Shown piece after piece: positions 9,469 through 18,915 of a DNA stretch of 59,867 nt. This stretch comes from Prosthecobacter sp. (GTDB lineage: Bacteria; Verrucomicrobiota; Verrucomicrobiia; Verrucomicrobiales; Verrucomicrobiaceae), in assembly GCA_021733925.1 (NCBI GenBank), contig JAIPJY010000044.1, positions 1 through 59,867 on the forward strand. The letters run 5' to 3'. Each line of letters starts with the position of its first letter. Within the stretch, counting starts at the first letter, position 1. A program made the translations under genes and the position numbers. The notes beneath the pieces were generated by a model. The model was not told the DNA's origin. It ran no database searches and saw only the letters and a list, made by a program, of their open reading frames with translations.

Positions 9469-9926
9469 GGCGTGTCCACCTCCACAGTCACAGTCGCTGT
9501 GATCTCCCCCAGGTTGGTGGTGGCCGATCTGTCAAAAGTGATGACCAGAGCATCCCCGCAGGCGAACGGCGCAGTCCCATCCGCTGTGCCGATCATTGGA
9601 GCTGTCAGGCACGTGGCGCTCTCATCCCCGCCCCCAGGGCTTGTCAGGCTGATCACTGGTTCAGCCTGCGCACTGGCATAGGCCACCAGAGTCGCCGAGC
9701 CATACGCAAAGGTGTAGCCCGTGGCCACCCCCGTCACACGCAGCCTGCCGCAGCCAGACACCGTCAGGGTGAGCGTGCTGATAAATTCACTGTCACCCAC
9801 CCCGCCCGCACATGTGCCATTCGCTCCGAAGGTACATGTATAGATCCCCGTGTCAGGGTCCCAAGATCCCGGCCCCACCAGGTTCGCACTGAGGTCGCTG
9901 AGTTTGAGGCAGGGGCCAAATTTCAT
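9465..9926 (-). CDS. Hypothetical late protein in tail-tip region
   Basis: About 153 residues, Gly/Thr/Ala-rich with many short beta strands and several Cys residues (GTCAGG, SGCGRL, ATCL, FACGD). The ATG at 9926 was preferred over an in-frame TTG at 9935. It follows the hub-like protein by 19 bases and overlaps the next gene by four. I do not recognise a family. The beta-rich composition fits a small baseplate or fibre accessory protein, but that is inference. Confidence 0.6.
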   Translation of the reverse strand: MKFGPCLKLSDLSANLVGPGSWDPDTGIYTCTFGANGTCAGGVGDSEFISTLTLTVSGCGRLRVTGVATGYTFAYGSATLVAYASAQAEPVISLTSPGGGDESATCLTAPMIGTADGTAPFACGDALVITFDRSATTNLGEITATVTVEVDTP

Positions 9927-9945
9927 ATCGATCAAAGAAACACCA

Positions 9946-12114
9946 TCACACTACCGTCGGCGCGGTCATCAGCACATAGGCCGTGTAGGTCACTCCCCCT
10001 TCACAAAATTCCTGCAGGCGAAACTTCGCCACCGCACTCGCGGGCAGGTCATCCAGATCAATCAGCACCTGCTTGCTCTCCGCACCCACGATCGAGATCA
10101 CCTTCCCGCTGCAGTCCACCGTGATGGTCGTGGTGCCGTCGCTCCACACCTCCTTGCCGCTCACAGTCACACGCTCGATGCTGCCCATGCTGTCCACATC
10201 CTTTTGCTCCAGCACATTGTCAGCCTGCGTGATGCCAAAGCGGACCTGCGTGCTCGGGTGGTGGATGGCTCCATCCCCGCCTCCTCCGCTCGTGGTGTCA
10301 TCCGCACGCGCTGCCAGATCCAGCGCAGGCTTCCAGCGCATCAGCCGCCGCATGATCTCCAGATAATCCTGCGGGGCCAGGTGCTCCGCAGGACCAAAGC
10401 TGATCACCGTCGTGCCCAGGTGGATCTGGTGAGTCACCGTCTGGATCTGCGCGTCCATTGCCGCCCAGGCCTCCTGCTCGGCACCCGTCACATTCAGCAC
10501 CTGCCCAGGCTTGAAGGTCACCGCACAGTCGTCGTCAGTCAGTTGTATCGACCCCTGAAATTGCAGCACACTCTGTGCGGCCAGGATGGCCGCTGCCACA
10601 CCCGCAGGCGGATTCTCGGGGTCGTAGGTGCCACCCTCCACGCGTTCAGCGACCACCGTGTTTTCATACAGATTCGTGCCAAGGTCGGTTGCGGCAAATT
10701 TCAGAATGATGCGCCTTTTCACCTTCCTCTTTCCCTTGGCCTCATCATCAGGATCATTCCAGATGGTGAGATTCAAAAACGCCCCCACTCGGATGTATCT
10801 CAAATGCGCGGTGTCCGACAGCCAGGCAGGAATGCTGCCCTCCACAATACGTTTGTCACAACCACTGACGTCATCAAGATCAGTGCCCGTGATGCCTTCA
10901 TTTTCAGGTGCATCAGGATCAAGCCCGATTTTCGGTGTACCCGTATCAATAGTGATGTCATCTTTGGTTTTAACACCCAGCTCGGCATTCTTGAACCACC
11001 AATCTGTATCATCCTCAATGGTCGGCACCGTCTTGAGCCACTGCGTCTCCACCACCGCAGGCACCACACGCGGCGGCGAGGTCGGCGCATAGAGCTGCAT
11101 TTCCACCTGGATGACTCCCGGGCCGGAGCTGTCCCCCGCAGAGTCAATGCTCGTCGCGGGCGTGCCGTCGGTCAGGAAGCGGTGATAGATGATCCTCACC
11201 CCCGAGACCAGCAGGTCCCGCCGCTCATGGATCTGCTGGCTGATCATCACCTGCTGGTCACCAAAGGCCACGCTCTGCGCCTCCGCAGCCGCCCGCTGGT
11301 AAAAGTCAAACGTCGGCGGGTCCGTCGCATAGTTCAGCACCGGGATCGCATCCGGGGCAAAGCCCAGCGCCGTGCGCATCGCAGTTTCAAAAGTGCCCTG
11401 CACATCCACCGGCTGTGGCAGCAGGCTGAAGGCATCGCCATGGCATGCCCCGAACTGCATCACCCCACCGGCATGATGCACGTCACATGCGGTGATGATG
11501 TCACTCAGCGTCTGCGCGATCGTGCTCCGCACCACACCGCTCCCCAGCCGCAGCCGCGCAAACACCGCATACAGGGTGCTCGGCGTTCCCGTGAGAAATC
11601 TCAGGCTCTGCTCACCGTCCGCCGTCGCGTGCACACTCAGGGTAAATTCACCACTGCCGAGCGCGCTGATCGTCGCATCCAGCGGGATGCCCGTCCCGGC
11701 CACCGTCATGCCCACCACCAGCCCCGTGGTGCTTCCCACCGTCACCGTCGCACTCCCGCTTGTCAGCGTGCCTGTGCGCGCCGCCGCGCTCTGCCCCTTG
11801 TCATAGATGGTCTGTGTCAGCGTCCCTTGAGTGAGGAACCACCACGCATCCACAAACTGGATCGTGATGCCCTCGCTGTTGCCTTCCCCTTCCCGCTCAG
11901 GCTCCAGCGCGATGCCCCGGAAAACAATGTCCTCATTGAGCCTCAGCACCACCTTGCCCTTGTAGGCAAACGGCGTGTCCGCGTCCATCATCCCTGGGAA
12001 GTGCAGTGTCAGAGTGCCCACCGCTTGATTCTGCAAAGACAGCGTCGCACTCTGGTCAGCACCCCATGCCTCCAGGGTCTGCGTTGTGCTGTCATATTCA
12101 AGGGTCCAGTCCAT
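9946..12114 (-). CDS. Baseplate hub-like / central tail protein
   Basis: Large beta-rich protein of about 722 residues at the end of the tail module, where B3/D3112-like phages encode hub and central tail proteins. The N-terminus (MDWTLEYD, then WGADQSATLSLQNQ and an FRGIALEPE strand) resembles the first domain of hub proteins. An inserted segment at about residues 114-176 has the pattern SATVTVGSTTGLVVGMTVAG, then GIPLDATIS. It recurs in the host giant protein. The C-terminal part carries small Ig-like strands. The ATG at 12114 is used; a TTG at 12123 would add three residues. The hub assignment rests mainly on position, size and fold impression. Confidence 0.65.
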   Translation of the reverse strand: MDWTLEYDSTTQTLEAWGADQSATLSLQNQAVGTLTLHFPGMMDADTPFAYKGKVVLRLNEDIVFRGIALEPEREGEGNSEGITIQFVDAWWFLTQGTLTQTIYDKGQSAAARTGTLTSGSATVTVGSTTGLVVGMTVAGTGIPLDATISALGSGEFTLSVHATADGEQSLRFLTGTPSTLYAVFARLRLGSGVVRSTIAQTLSDIITACDVHHAGGVMQFGACHGDAFSLLPQPVDVQGTFETAMRTALGFAPDAIPVLNYATDPPTFDFYQRAAAEAQSVAFGDQQVMISQQIHERRDLLVSGVRIIYHRFLTDGTPATSIDSAGDSSGPGVIQVEMQLYAPTSPPRVVPAVVETQWLKTVPTIEDDTDWWFKNAELGVKTKDDITIDTGTPKIGLDPDAPENEGITGTDLDDVSGCDKRIVEGSIPAWLSDTAHLRYIRVGAFLNLTIWNDPDDEAKGKRKVKRRIILKFAATDLGTNLYENTVVAERVEGGTYDPENPPAGVAAAILAAQSVLQFQGSIQLTDDDCAVTFKPGQVLNVTGAEQEAWAAMDAQIQTVTHQIHLGTTVISFGPAEHLAPQDYLEIMRRLMRWKPALDLAARADDTTSGGGGDGAIHHPSTQVRFGITQADNVLEQKDVDSMGSIERVTVSGKEVWSDGTTTITVDCSGKVISIVGAESKQVLIDLDDLPASAVAKFRLQEFCEGGVTYTAYVLMTAPTVV

Positions 12115-12156
12115 GGAGATCAAGTGGTATCGCGTGAAGAGAGCATCTGACTATGC

Positions 12157-13806
12157 TCATGTCGTTCCTACGGCCATTCCATTAATGTGACTCAGCAGCA
12201 AACCGCCAGTTGTGGGAGTGCCATTGGCTGATGGGATGATTATCAACGCGCCGATGATTGATGCAAAATTCAAGCTGCTACCGCCGAAATCTGCACTTTG
12301 AATGTAGGCACGAAAGGAGGTGAGGCTCCCAGGTGTTGCGGTCTCGCCACCGGCCAGCAAAGACGCGGAGCTGCCGATGTATATATCATCAACGGTGAGG
12401 CTCCCGCCACTGCCGGGGGAGCCGTCTGTCCCGCCATAAAGGCCGGTGTAGGCACCTCCGCCGTTGGTCACTAGTGAATAGAAAATATACAATCTTCCCG
12501 TCACCGATACTTGACCCCCTTGGCCCCCTGAGCCCCCATTTGAGGGATCGAAACCAGTGTCAAAGGCGGGTCCGCCTGCCCCACCACTCAAATAGCAATT
12601 GCCGAGAATCTCAATGTTTGAGCCGGAGAGAAAAGCTCCGGCTCCTCCCATGCCGCCATGTGGACTAAGCGCGTCCACACCACCGAGGCCCGCCTCTCCC
12701 GATGCGGTTACGTCCCCAGAGATTAGAACATTGTGCATCACAAGCGCGCCCGCGCTACCTCCGCCTGAGCCAGCGTAGGAGTATGTTATCGAGCCAATTG
12801 TGGCGGATTTAAATCCCACATCCCTAAGCGAAACAGCTCCGCCAGTGGTTGTGCTAATTGCTGTTATGGTTGTCTTGCCCCGGCCATGCCCGATGTAGGT
12901 CAGATCAATATCGCCTGATTTAGTGATACCCGCGAAGGTGCCCGCTCCGAGGTGCATCATACGAGCACCAGCTGTGTAAGCAGCCAACATGGTCAGGTAG
13001 GGCTTGCCAGGGTCGCCGACTGCCCCCGTGCCGTCATTGCCGGTCGATTCTACCCACGCTCTCAGCGGAAGAGAAATGGATGCTCCGCCTCCAGCAGGCG
13101 CAGCCCACGTTCCGTCAGCGCGCAGGAAATTTGTGGTGCCACCTCCGAGTTTGGGAAGCAGTCCATGCGCGCTCGTGGTCGCATCAAGCGTGGTGACATC
13201 TGTCGGCGCTGCCAGCTCGTCCAGCTTGATGGCATCCGCCCCGCCGCTCTTGTGTTGTGCCGCATGAGTGAGGGCCGCATACAGCAGGCCGAGTGCGGTC
13301 TTAATGTTGACCCACGTGAGTTTCTTCAGCCCCCAGCTCGCTTCGCTGTCAGCCAGCCCGAATTCATCCGCATCCGCAGGTGTCGTCTTGGCCGTGGCCG
13401 CATGGACGGCTGCTGCGCTGGCCGCGCCCAGAGTGCTCCCTTCCTGCTTGGCCGCGAGTGCGGCTGTCACCGTTGCTGCATAGTTCGCATCATCCCCTAG
13501 AGCTGCCGCCAGCTCGTTGAGTGTGTCCAGCGTGCCTGGCGCAGCAGCCACCAGCGCCGCAGCCGCAGCCGCCGCTGAGGCATCCGCATACGCTGTCGTC
13601 GCGATCTTCGTGCTGTTGTCACCCGGGATCTGGGTGGGCGCTGTCGGTGTCCCGGTCAAAGCAGGCGAGGCTGTCCGTGCCCACAAGCTGTCAAGCAGTG
13701 CCGTGAAAGAGGCGGCTGTCAGCTGCCTCACACTGCCTGCGATGTTCACAAACCAGTTCGTTGGCGTGGTCGTGGTCGTGGCCTGATCTTGGAGATTCTT
13801 GCTCAT
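12157..13806 (-). CDS. Tail fibre / host-recognition protein
   Basis: 549 residues. The N-terminus (about 1-60) is Thr-rich. It is followed by the fibre signature LTGTPTAPT...DNSTKIATTAYAD and an Ala-rich helical segment, typical of phage tail-fibre shafts. A short AADGTWAAP-type stretch (about residue 240) leads into a Gly-rich region (about 270-520) with GGGSAGALV and GGAGGAGAFL repeats, suggesting a right-handed beta-helix tip. It lies between a small tail gene and the hub-like gene. No fibre chaperone gene was recognised. It is the best candidate for the receptor-binding determinant. Confidence 0.8.
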   Translation of the reverse strand: MSKNLQDQATTTTTPTNWFVNIAGSVRQLTAASFTALLDSLWARTASPALTGTPTAPTQIPGDNSTKIATTAYADASAAAAAAALVAAAPGTLDTLNELAAALGDDANYAATVTAALAAKQEGSTLGAASAAAVHAATAKTTPADADEFGLADSEASWGLKKLTWVNIKTALGLLYAALTHAAQHKSGGADAIKLDELAAPTDVTTLDATTSAHGLLPKLGGGTTNFLRADGTWAAPAGGGASISLPLRAWVESTGNDGTGAVGDPGKPYLTMLAAYTAGARMMHLGAGTFAGITKSGDIDLTYIGHGRGKTTITAISTTTGGAVSLRDVGFKSATIGSITYSYAGSGGGSAGALVMHNVLISGDVTASGEAGLGGVDALSPHGGMGGAGAFLSGSNIEILGNCYLSGGAGGPAFDTGFDPSNGGSGGQGGQVSVTGRLYIFYSLVTNGGGAYTGLYGGTDGSPGSGGSLTVDDIYIGSSASLLAGGETATPGSLTSFRAYIQSADFGGSSLNFASIIGALIIIPSANGTPTTGGLLLSHINGMAVGTT

Positions 13807-13818
13807 AAAAATGTGGGT

Positions 13819-14283
13819 TCAGTAAGTGAATTCTTCGCCGTCCTCGGCATCGGTGAAAATCTCGCCGTCTGTGCCATCGAGCACCAGCTCCTCAGCGGTG
13901 GGATTCACGGCCTCCAGAGGGAAGAAGAATATGTTCGTCACCCCCAGGCGCTGACTGCGTACCACGCCCTGGATCCAGGCCTGTGCATACGTGATGCGCA
14001 CGCCCGCATGGTATTCAATCAGCACACCGCCTTTAGGGCACTGCACCGGGATCATGCGGCTCTGCATCAGCGCATCCTCCAGGGACTCGCACGGCGGGAA
14101 AGTCACCTTGTAGCTGAGGCTGAAGGATCGTTGTGCCCTCTCAGGAAATCCACGCGCCCACGCCCCGCGAAAAGGGGCGGACTCCTGTGCCTGCTGCTGC
14201 ATGTCCAGCGTCTCTTCAGACACTACCTGCAGCGTCCTGTCATCGCCGTTCGCGATCTCAAAATCATCCAAGGTCACAGTCAT
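13819..14283 (-). CDS. Small tail protein after the tape measure
   Basis: 154 residues, starting in an ATGA overlap with the tape-measure stop. It contains RSFSLSYKVTFPP and RITYAQAWIQGVV stretches of alternating hydrophobics, indicating a beta-sandwich. This position is usually taken by distal-tail or minor-tail proteins in siphophages. The family was not recognised; the role is inferred from place. Confidence 0.65.
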   Translation of the reverse strand: MTVTLDDFEIANGDDRTLQVVSEETLDMQQQAQESAPFRGAWARGFPERAQRSFSLSYKVTFPPCESLEDALMQSRMIPVQCPKGGVLIEYHAGVRITYAQAWIQGVVRSQRLGVTNIFFFPLEAVNPTAEELVLDGTDGEIFTDAEDGEEFTY

Positions 14284-16691
14284 GATCCAGATCCTCCACG
14301 CGAGTTCGCCAGCTGTGATTTCAGTGTTTTCAGGTCGTTGAGGATCTGTGAAAACAGCTTCTCCTGACCGGCAAATTTTTGTTTCAGTGTCGGGGCCAGT
14401 TCCTTGATCTCGGCCGCCACCGCTTCCAGCTCTTTTTCCGTGGCACCATCCTTGAGCTTCTCAGCAGCCTCCTTGAGGTCCTTGCCAGCCTCGCCAAGGT
14501 TCGTCCCCAGATTGCCCGCCTTGCCACCGATGTCCTGCGCTTCTTTCTTCTGTCGGTAGGCCGTGGATTTTTCCACCCCGTCATGGAGACGCGCCGCGTT
14601 CTCCATTTCCAGCTTCCGCTTTTCCTCCGGCGTGGCGTCATCCTTGAGCCGCAGCTTCGCCGCCTCGTTGCGCTTGGCGGCAGCTCCGGCGAAGAGCCCG
14701 CCCTTCTCCATTTCGGCGGCATCGTTCTCCAGCTTGCGGGCCTGCTCTTCTTTCTGCTTTTTGAGGTGCTCTTCATCGGCCTTTTGGTCAGCAGCATTCT
14801 TGTCCGCCACACGCTTGGCCTCGGCTGCATCAGCCTCTGCCTGCTGGGCCACCTGCCGTGCCTTGAGCACCACACCTTGCTTTTCCAGCGCGGCAAGCTC
14901 CAGCTTCAGTTCGATGATCTTCTTGTCCGCCTCCAGAGCTTCTTTACTGGCCGCAACCGCAGCATCCGCATTGTCGTTGAGCTGCCGCTCGGCTGCCGTG
15001 TACTTCGCCTCACTGACATGATCCACCGCCTTATCAGCGTCCTTATCACCACGCGCCTTGGCGGCCTGCTGAGCCGCTTCATTGGCATCCTTTTTCGCCC
15101 CTTCAAAGGTAACCCCTTTGCCCGTTGTGAGTTTTTCGCGGTCGCCATCCTTGGTGATGGCCAGTTCGTCGCGCTTCTTGTAGCTCTCCGAGATGGACTT
15201 TTCCAGGGCGTCAATCTTCGCCTGCTCAGCCTGGAACTCATCCAGCTGCTTCTTGCTCCTCATGGGGGTATCACGCCGCTGCTGCTGGCGTTCCAGCCGC
15301 TGGCGCATCTCATCTTCCTGCGCTTTGATCAGGCCCCCATTTTCGGCGCGCTCGCGCTCACGGCGCGCCTGATCACTCTGCTGACCGATGCCCCCGACGA
15401 TCCCTTGATTGGCCGCGTTTAAATTCCTCGCCGTCTGCTGCGCGGCATCCTTGGACCCTTGGGCATCACCGATGCGTGCCTTGAGGCTGTTCTCACTGAG
15501 CTGCTGAGATTCAACCGCACGCTGCATGGCTTCCTTCTGGCCGCTTTGCGCGATGTCTGCTTTGCGCAGATCATAGTCAGCATTGATCTGCTTGCGCTCC
15601 TCGTCCGACTTCGCCCCCGCCAGTTTGTTCTGTCGCTCAATCTCCAGCTTCGCCTGAGCCGCCGCCTGTTCGGCCTTGGCCAGTTCGTTCTGATAGGCCA
15701 GTGCCTCGCTGATGTGGCCTTTCTGCGTGGCCCACAATTCCGTGGCCTCACGCAGGCCTGCGAGGTACTTGTCAAAGTCAGCCTGAAACATCCGGCTGGC
15801 CGCTTCACTCGCGGCATTGATCGCCGTGGTCAGCTCCTCAGTGCGTTGCTTGGCTTCCTCAGTCTGCTTGGCGGCTTCCTTGGCCCCGCCAAACTTTTCC
15901 CACAGGAAGCTCGCCGCTACTGCCGCCACACTGATGACCCCGGCAAGGCCAGATCCCAGACCCAGCATCAGCGCCAGCTGGGGAATGTTGTTCATGATTC
16001 CGCGCAGTCCATACTGCGCGTCATCCGCAAAATAAGCAAAGGCAAGCGCCGCATCTCCCACGCTGCCCTGATAGCCGCGCATGCCTGCAATATTGCGTGA
16101 AGTCTGCGCATCCACCTGCTTGAGCCGCTCCACATCCTCACGCGGATCATAGGCACCTTTGCCCATCACACCGCGCTCGATGCGCTGCTCCGTGCTCATC
16201 TGCCGCGCCTGCGCCACAGACTTCGCCATCTCACGCTCCTCTTGCAGCGCCGCGATGCGCCGCCTTGCGGCCAGCGCCTCTTGCTCCATGGCCAGCTGGT
16301 CTTCTTCGCGGCGGCGGCGTGTGAGGTTAATGGCATCCTCCGCATCCTGCTTTTCCCGCTGCTGCTCTGCCGCCCGTAGCTTGGCCTGCTCAATGCGTTT
16401 GCCTTCGACTTCTGCAGCGGCCTGCATCTCCGCCACCATCTTCCCTATCTCAGCATTGAATTTCTCAACGCTGCCTTCACCCGCTGTATTGAGCTTGGCA
16501 GTCAGAGCGTCGATGCCATCCACCGCCTGCTGGATGAACTCAGGGGATGCGCCCTGCTCTGAGAGAGCCGCCGCCACACTGGTTTTAAGGTCTGTGATCA
16601 GCCCGTCAAACTCAGACCGCATCTGCTGCACACCGGCGGTGTCAGCCGTGGCCTTGAGCTTCAGTTCAACATTGGCCGTGTCATTCCCCAT
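14280..16691 (-). CDS. Tape measure protein
   Basis: 803 residues, the length ruler of a flexible tail and scaffold for tube assembly. The N-terminus (VELKLKATADTAGVQQMRSE) is the usual start of these proteins. Long coiled coils rich in Glu, Lys, Ala and Gln (about 90-200 and 270-760) surround one hydrophobic region (about residues 230-265, NIPQLALMLGLGSGLAG) that could insert in the membrane during DNA entry. It follows a small chaperone-like gene and precedes small tail genes, the standard order. At about 0.15 nm per residue it would imply a tail near 120 nm, an inference from family behaviour. Confidence 0.9.
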   Translation of the reverse strand: MGNDTANVELKLKATADTAGVQQMRSEFDGLITDLKTSVAAALSEQGASPEFIQQAVDGIDALTAKLNTAGEGSVEKFNAEIGKMVAEMQAAAEVEGKRIEQAKLRAAEQQREKQDAEDAINLTRRRREEDQLAMEQEALAARRRIAALQEEREMAKSVAQARQMSTEQRIERGVMGKGAYDPREDVERLKQVDAQTSRNIAGMRGYQGSVGDAALAFAYFADDAQYGLRGIMNNIPQLALMLGLGSGLAGVISVAAVAASFLWEKFGGAKEAAKQTEEAKQRTEELTTAINAASEAASRMFQADFDKYLAGLREATELWATQKGHISEALAYQNELAKAEQAAAQAKLEIERQNKLAGAKSDEERKQINADYDLRKADIAQSGQKEAMQRAVESQQLSENSLKARIGDAQGSKDAAQQTARNLNAANQGIVGGIGQQSDQARRERERAENGGLIKAQEDEMRQRLERQQQRRDTPMRSKKQLDEFQAEQAKIDALEKSISESYKKRDELAITKDGDREKLTTGKGVTFEGAKKDANEAAQQAAKARGDKDADKAVDHVSEAKYTAAERQLNDNADAAVAASKEALEADKKIIELKLELAALEKQGVVLKARQVAQQAEADAAEAKRVADKNAADQKADEEHLKKQKEEQARKLENDAAEMEKGGLFAGAAAKRNEAAKLRLKDDATPEEKRKLEMENAARLHDGVEKSTAYRQKKEAQDIGGKAGNLGTNLGEAGKDLKEAAEKLKDGATEKELEAVAAEIKELAPTLKQKFAGQEKLFSQILNDLKTLKSQLANSRGGSGS

Positions 16692-16702
16692 GGCGGTAAG
16701 GT

Positions 16703-17128
16703 TCAGACCGCAGTCGCGGCAAGGGCGGATTCAAAAGCCTCCACATCATCAGGAGTCGGACTCATGCCGATGGCGCAGATGAATCCGTTGGCAGCGCCAA
16801 TGAGCGCGGCCTTGTCATTCTTGGGATGATGCACCTTGCGTGTGCTGATCATGCGGCCTGCCAGATCAGCGATGTCCTCCACGCTCATGCCGCTGCGTTC
16901 AGCGCGTTGCAGCAGCCTGGCCCAGCGCTCCGCACCAAAGTGATTGCCCAGCGTTTGCAGGGCCTCTGCATTGCTTTTGCGCAGGGCTTCCAGCCTGGCT
17001 GTCACTTCATCCAGACTGCTCAGCTCGGAAGTCATGACACCCGCCCGAACAGGCAGGGTTCCAGGCGGCGCAATACCCCTGTCAGGTGCTGCGGCGGACA
17101 CAGAAATGGAATCAGGTTTTTTAGCCAT
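16703..17128 (-). CDS. Putative tail assembly chaperone
   Basis: 141 residues between the major tail protein and the tape measure, the position of tail assembly chaperones. The N-terminus is disordered, rich in Ser, Ala and Pro. The remainder is helical: SLDEVTARLEALRKSN, then RWARLLQRAERSGMSVEDIADLAGRMIS, then a DDVEAFESAL tail. No second overlapping frame with a slippery site was identified, so a frameshifted long form is not claimed. The role is inferred from position. Confidence 0.6.
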   Translation of the reverse strand: MAKKPDSISVSAAAPDRGIAPPGTLPVRAGVMTSELSSLDEVTARLEALRKSNAEALQTLGNHFGAERWARLLQRAERSGMSVEDIADLAGRMISTRKVHHPKNDKAALIGAANGFICAIGMSPTPDDVEAFESALAATAV

Positions 17129-17168
17129 AAGAAGAGTGAAATCGTTGAATGAAAAACGCGGGTTCAGG

Positions 17169-18101
17169 CTACACAGGGGCCGCCACATCAATGTAGCCCG
17201 GCGCAATCTGCGCACCGGCGCTGTAGGATTGATTGGCGCGGAACACGAGGCCGTCGATGAAGTCGGACGCAGGCCCAATCTTGAACTGCGCCTCCTTGCA
17301 GCTCGCGGCGCGCAGCTCCACCCAAAATCCGGTGTAGCTCACCGTCAGCAGCGCCGTGGGCAGGATGGAGCCCATCGCCTGGTTGTAACCGCAGGCCGTG
17401 GCGATCTGTGCGAACGTGAGACCGTAGGGCTTGAACTTCGCGGTCAGCTCCTGGCTTTCCAGCGTCCAGTCACGGATGAGCTGGTTCACGCGCACCTCTT
17501 GGGACTTCCACCCCAGGGTGATCTCGATCCCCTCAGATCCCTGCGCATCCGTGAACACGCTGCCATACGTGACCTTGGGGGCCAGTGTGAGGATCTTCGC
17601 AGGATCATAGCTGCTGAAGTCCGGGAACGTGCCACCTGTGGTGTAGGTGAAGAAGGCCCCGCTGTCACCAGGCTCCTTGTCACTCGCGCAGCAGGCCACA
17701 AAGGTGCTGGAGCCCAGCAGCGTCTTGCCCGGCACACTGGTCAGTGTGGGCCGCGTGGTAAAGCCGCCACGCGGAAAGTCCCACTGCCTGCCGCTTTGGG
17801 TGATGAGCCTCCACGCCACATCGGTGGTGCCCAGGATGCTCGCGCCCAGCTGGCCATTCAGCAGCGGAAAGAGCACAGGCAGGTATTCAAACTCACCCAC
17901 AAACGTCGTGTCGATCTGCCAGAACAACGACTTGATGCGCTGCTCAGGCGTGGCGTGGATCGACGCCGGAACATCGAAGTACTCCGGCACCGCCTTGATC
18001 TGAAATTCCTTCTGTGACCAGAAGTAGGAGGGCGTCCCGAGCGGGTCGCGGATCAAAACGGCAGGTTCGCGAACGGCGATGGTGGAGAGGTCGAAGGACA
18101 T
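17169..18101 (-). CDS. Putative major tail tube protein
   Basis: 310 residues, beta-rich, upstream of the chaperone-like and tape-measure genes. It opens with MSFDLSTIAVREPAVL and contains KVTYGSVFTDAQGSEGIEITLGW split over adjacent strands, as expected for a tube protein. It is longer than many tube proteins (about 200 residues), so an added surface domain is possible. It is the first gene behind the repeated element at 18148-18177. I do not match it to a named family; position and composition drive the call. Confidence 0.6.
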   Translation of the reverse strand: MSFDLSTIAVREPAVLIRDPLGTPSYFWSQKEFQIKAVPEYFDVPASIHATPEQRIKSLFWQIDTTFVGEFEYLPVLFPLLNGQLGASILGTTDVAWRLITQSGRQWDFPRGGFTTRPTLTSVPGKTLLGSSTFVACCASDKEPGDSGAFFTYTTGGTFPDFSSYDPAKILTLAPKVTYGSVFTDAQGSEGIEITLGWKSQEVRVNQLIRDWTLESQELTAKFKPYGLTFAQIATACGYNQAMGSILPTALLTVSYTGFWVELRAASCKEAQFKIGPASDFIDGLVFRANQSYSAGAQIAPGYIDVAAPV

Positions 18102-18147
18102 GGCAGAGTGGTGTTAAGCACTCGCACCATGCGGCCCGTCAGAATCT

Positions 18148-18177
18148 CTTCACGTCGCGCATCTGGCGCGTTTGGCC
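18148..18177 (-). promoter_or_regulatory. Repeated late-operon element, copy at tail genes
   Basis: Read on the - strand it contains CCAGATGCGCGACGTGAAG preceded by AAACGCG. Near-identical copies lie at 26702-26729 and 31552-31581. The core GCGC-N5-GCGC is dyad-symmetric. It sits 46 bases upstream of the tail-tube gene. I infer an activator-binding late-promoter element. No consensus -10 box is obvious downstream. Confidence 0.55.
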
Positions 18178-18180
18178 GCG

Positions 18181-18897
18181 TTAAAAGCTCTGGCTCACCA
18201 CATCGCTGGCCATCTTGTCCGCCGCATGGGCCGCCGCACGCAGCATGCCGCTGGGCTGCGCAAAGGGCGCGGTGTAAAGCACCGCCTCCGCGTTGCCCGG
18301 CCCGGGGTAGCTTTCATCGGTGGTGTACCAGATCTCACCGCTGCCGCTCAGGGTCACGTTGCCGCCGCCGCTGGTGATGACAGGCGGCTGGCATTTGTCA
18401 TACGGCCTGGCATGGCTCGTCACCTTGAGCCGCACACGGTATTCGATGCGCTTCTCCATCACGGCCTCAGGCACCGGCGTGATGAGGCTCTTGTCTGCGA
18501 TCAGCTGGCCGAAGGGCGCAAAGTTCATCTGCGGGATCATCTGCGCAATCAGGTAGGCCAGAGACTCCGCAGTGAAGCCCGTGCCATCCGCACCTTCATT
18601 GACTAGGATGTTCTCGATCACCCGCAGCTCAATCATGATATCTCCCTGCACGCCATACATCGCCGGGTTCACATTCGCCAGCATCGGCATGCCTACGATC
18701 ACTGCCGTGCCCCGCTTACCGTTGCGCGCCTCCAGGCCTGCCAGCGTGTTGTTGATCTTCGTCTGGATCTGCGCGGCAGCGCCCGCATTGCGCGGCCTCA
18801 CAGCGGTGATGCTCACCATGTTGATGACGGCGAGGGACAGCAGGCATTGCTCAATGTCGGACTGAAGGCGTTCAAGCGGGGAGGATAAAGCAGGCAT
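18181..18897 (-). CDS. Head-tail connector-region protein with CHB_HEX_C-like domain
   Basis: 238 residues. The N-terminal part (about 1-165) is helical, then beta, with LERLQSDIEQCLL, GTAVIVGMPMLANVNP and IMIELRVIENILVNEG; it looks like a tail-terminator/completion protein. The last 65 residues carry the pattern of the chitobiase/hexosaminidase C-terminal module: VTLSGSGEIWYTTDESYPG, then a YTAPF strand, then LRAAAHAADKMASDVV. That module is a carbohydrate-associated Ig-like fold. It may decorate the tail junction. The domain call is from motif recognition; the connector role is from position. Confidence 0.65.
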   Translation of the reverse strand: MPALSSPLERLQSDIEQCLLSLAVINMVSITAVRPRNAGAAAQIQTKINNTLAGLEARNGKRGTAVIVGMPMLANVNPAMYGVQGDIMIELRVIENILVNEGADGTGFTAESLAYLIAQMIPQMNFAPFGQLIADKSLITPVPEAVMEKRIEYRVRLKVTSHARPYDKCQPPVITSGGGNVTLSGSGEIWYTTDESYPGPGNAEAVLYTAPFAQPSGMLRAAAHAADKMASDVVSQSF

Positions 18898-18915
18898 GGT
18901 CGTGATGGGTTGGGT

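Noticed and set aside
9850-12150. Long + strand open frame of 766 codons
   Set aside because: It lies opposite the hub-like gene and is rich in His/Arg, as expected for an antisense shadow of GC-rich DNA.
16691-17128. Programmed frameshift in the tail chaperone
   Set aside because: No overlapping second frame and no convincing slippery heptamer was found near the end of the gene.
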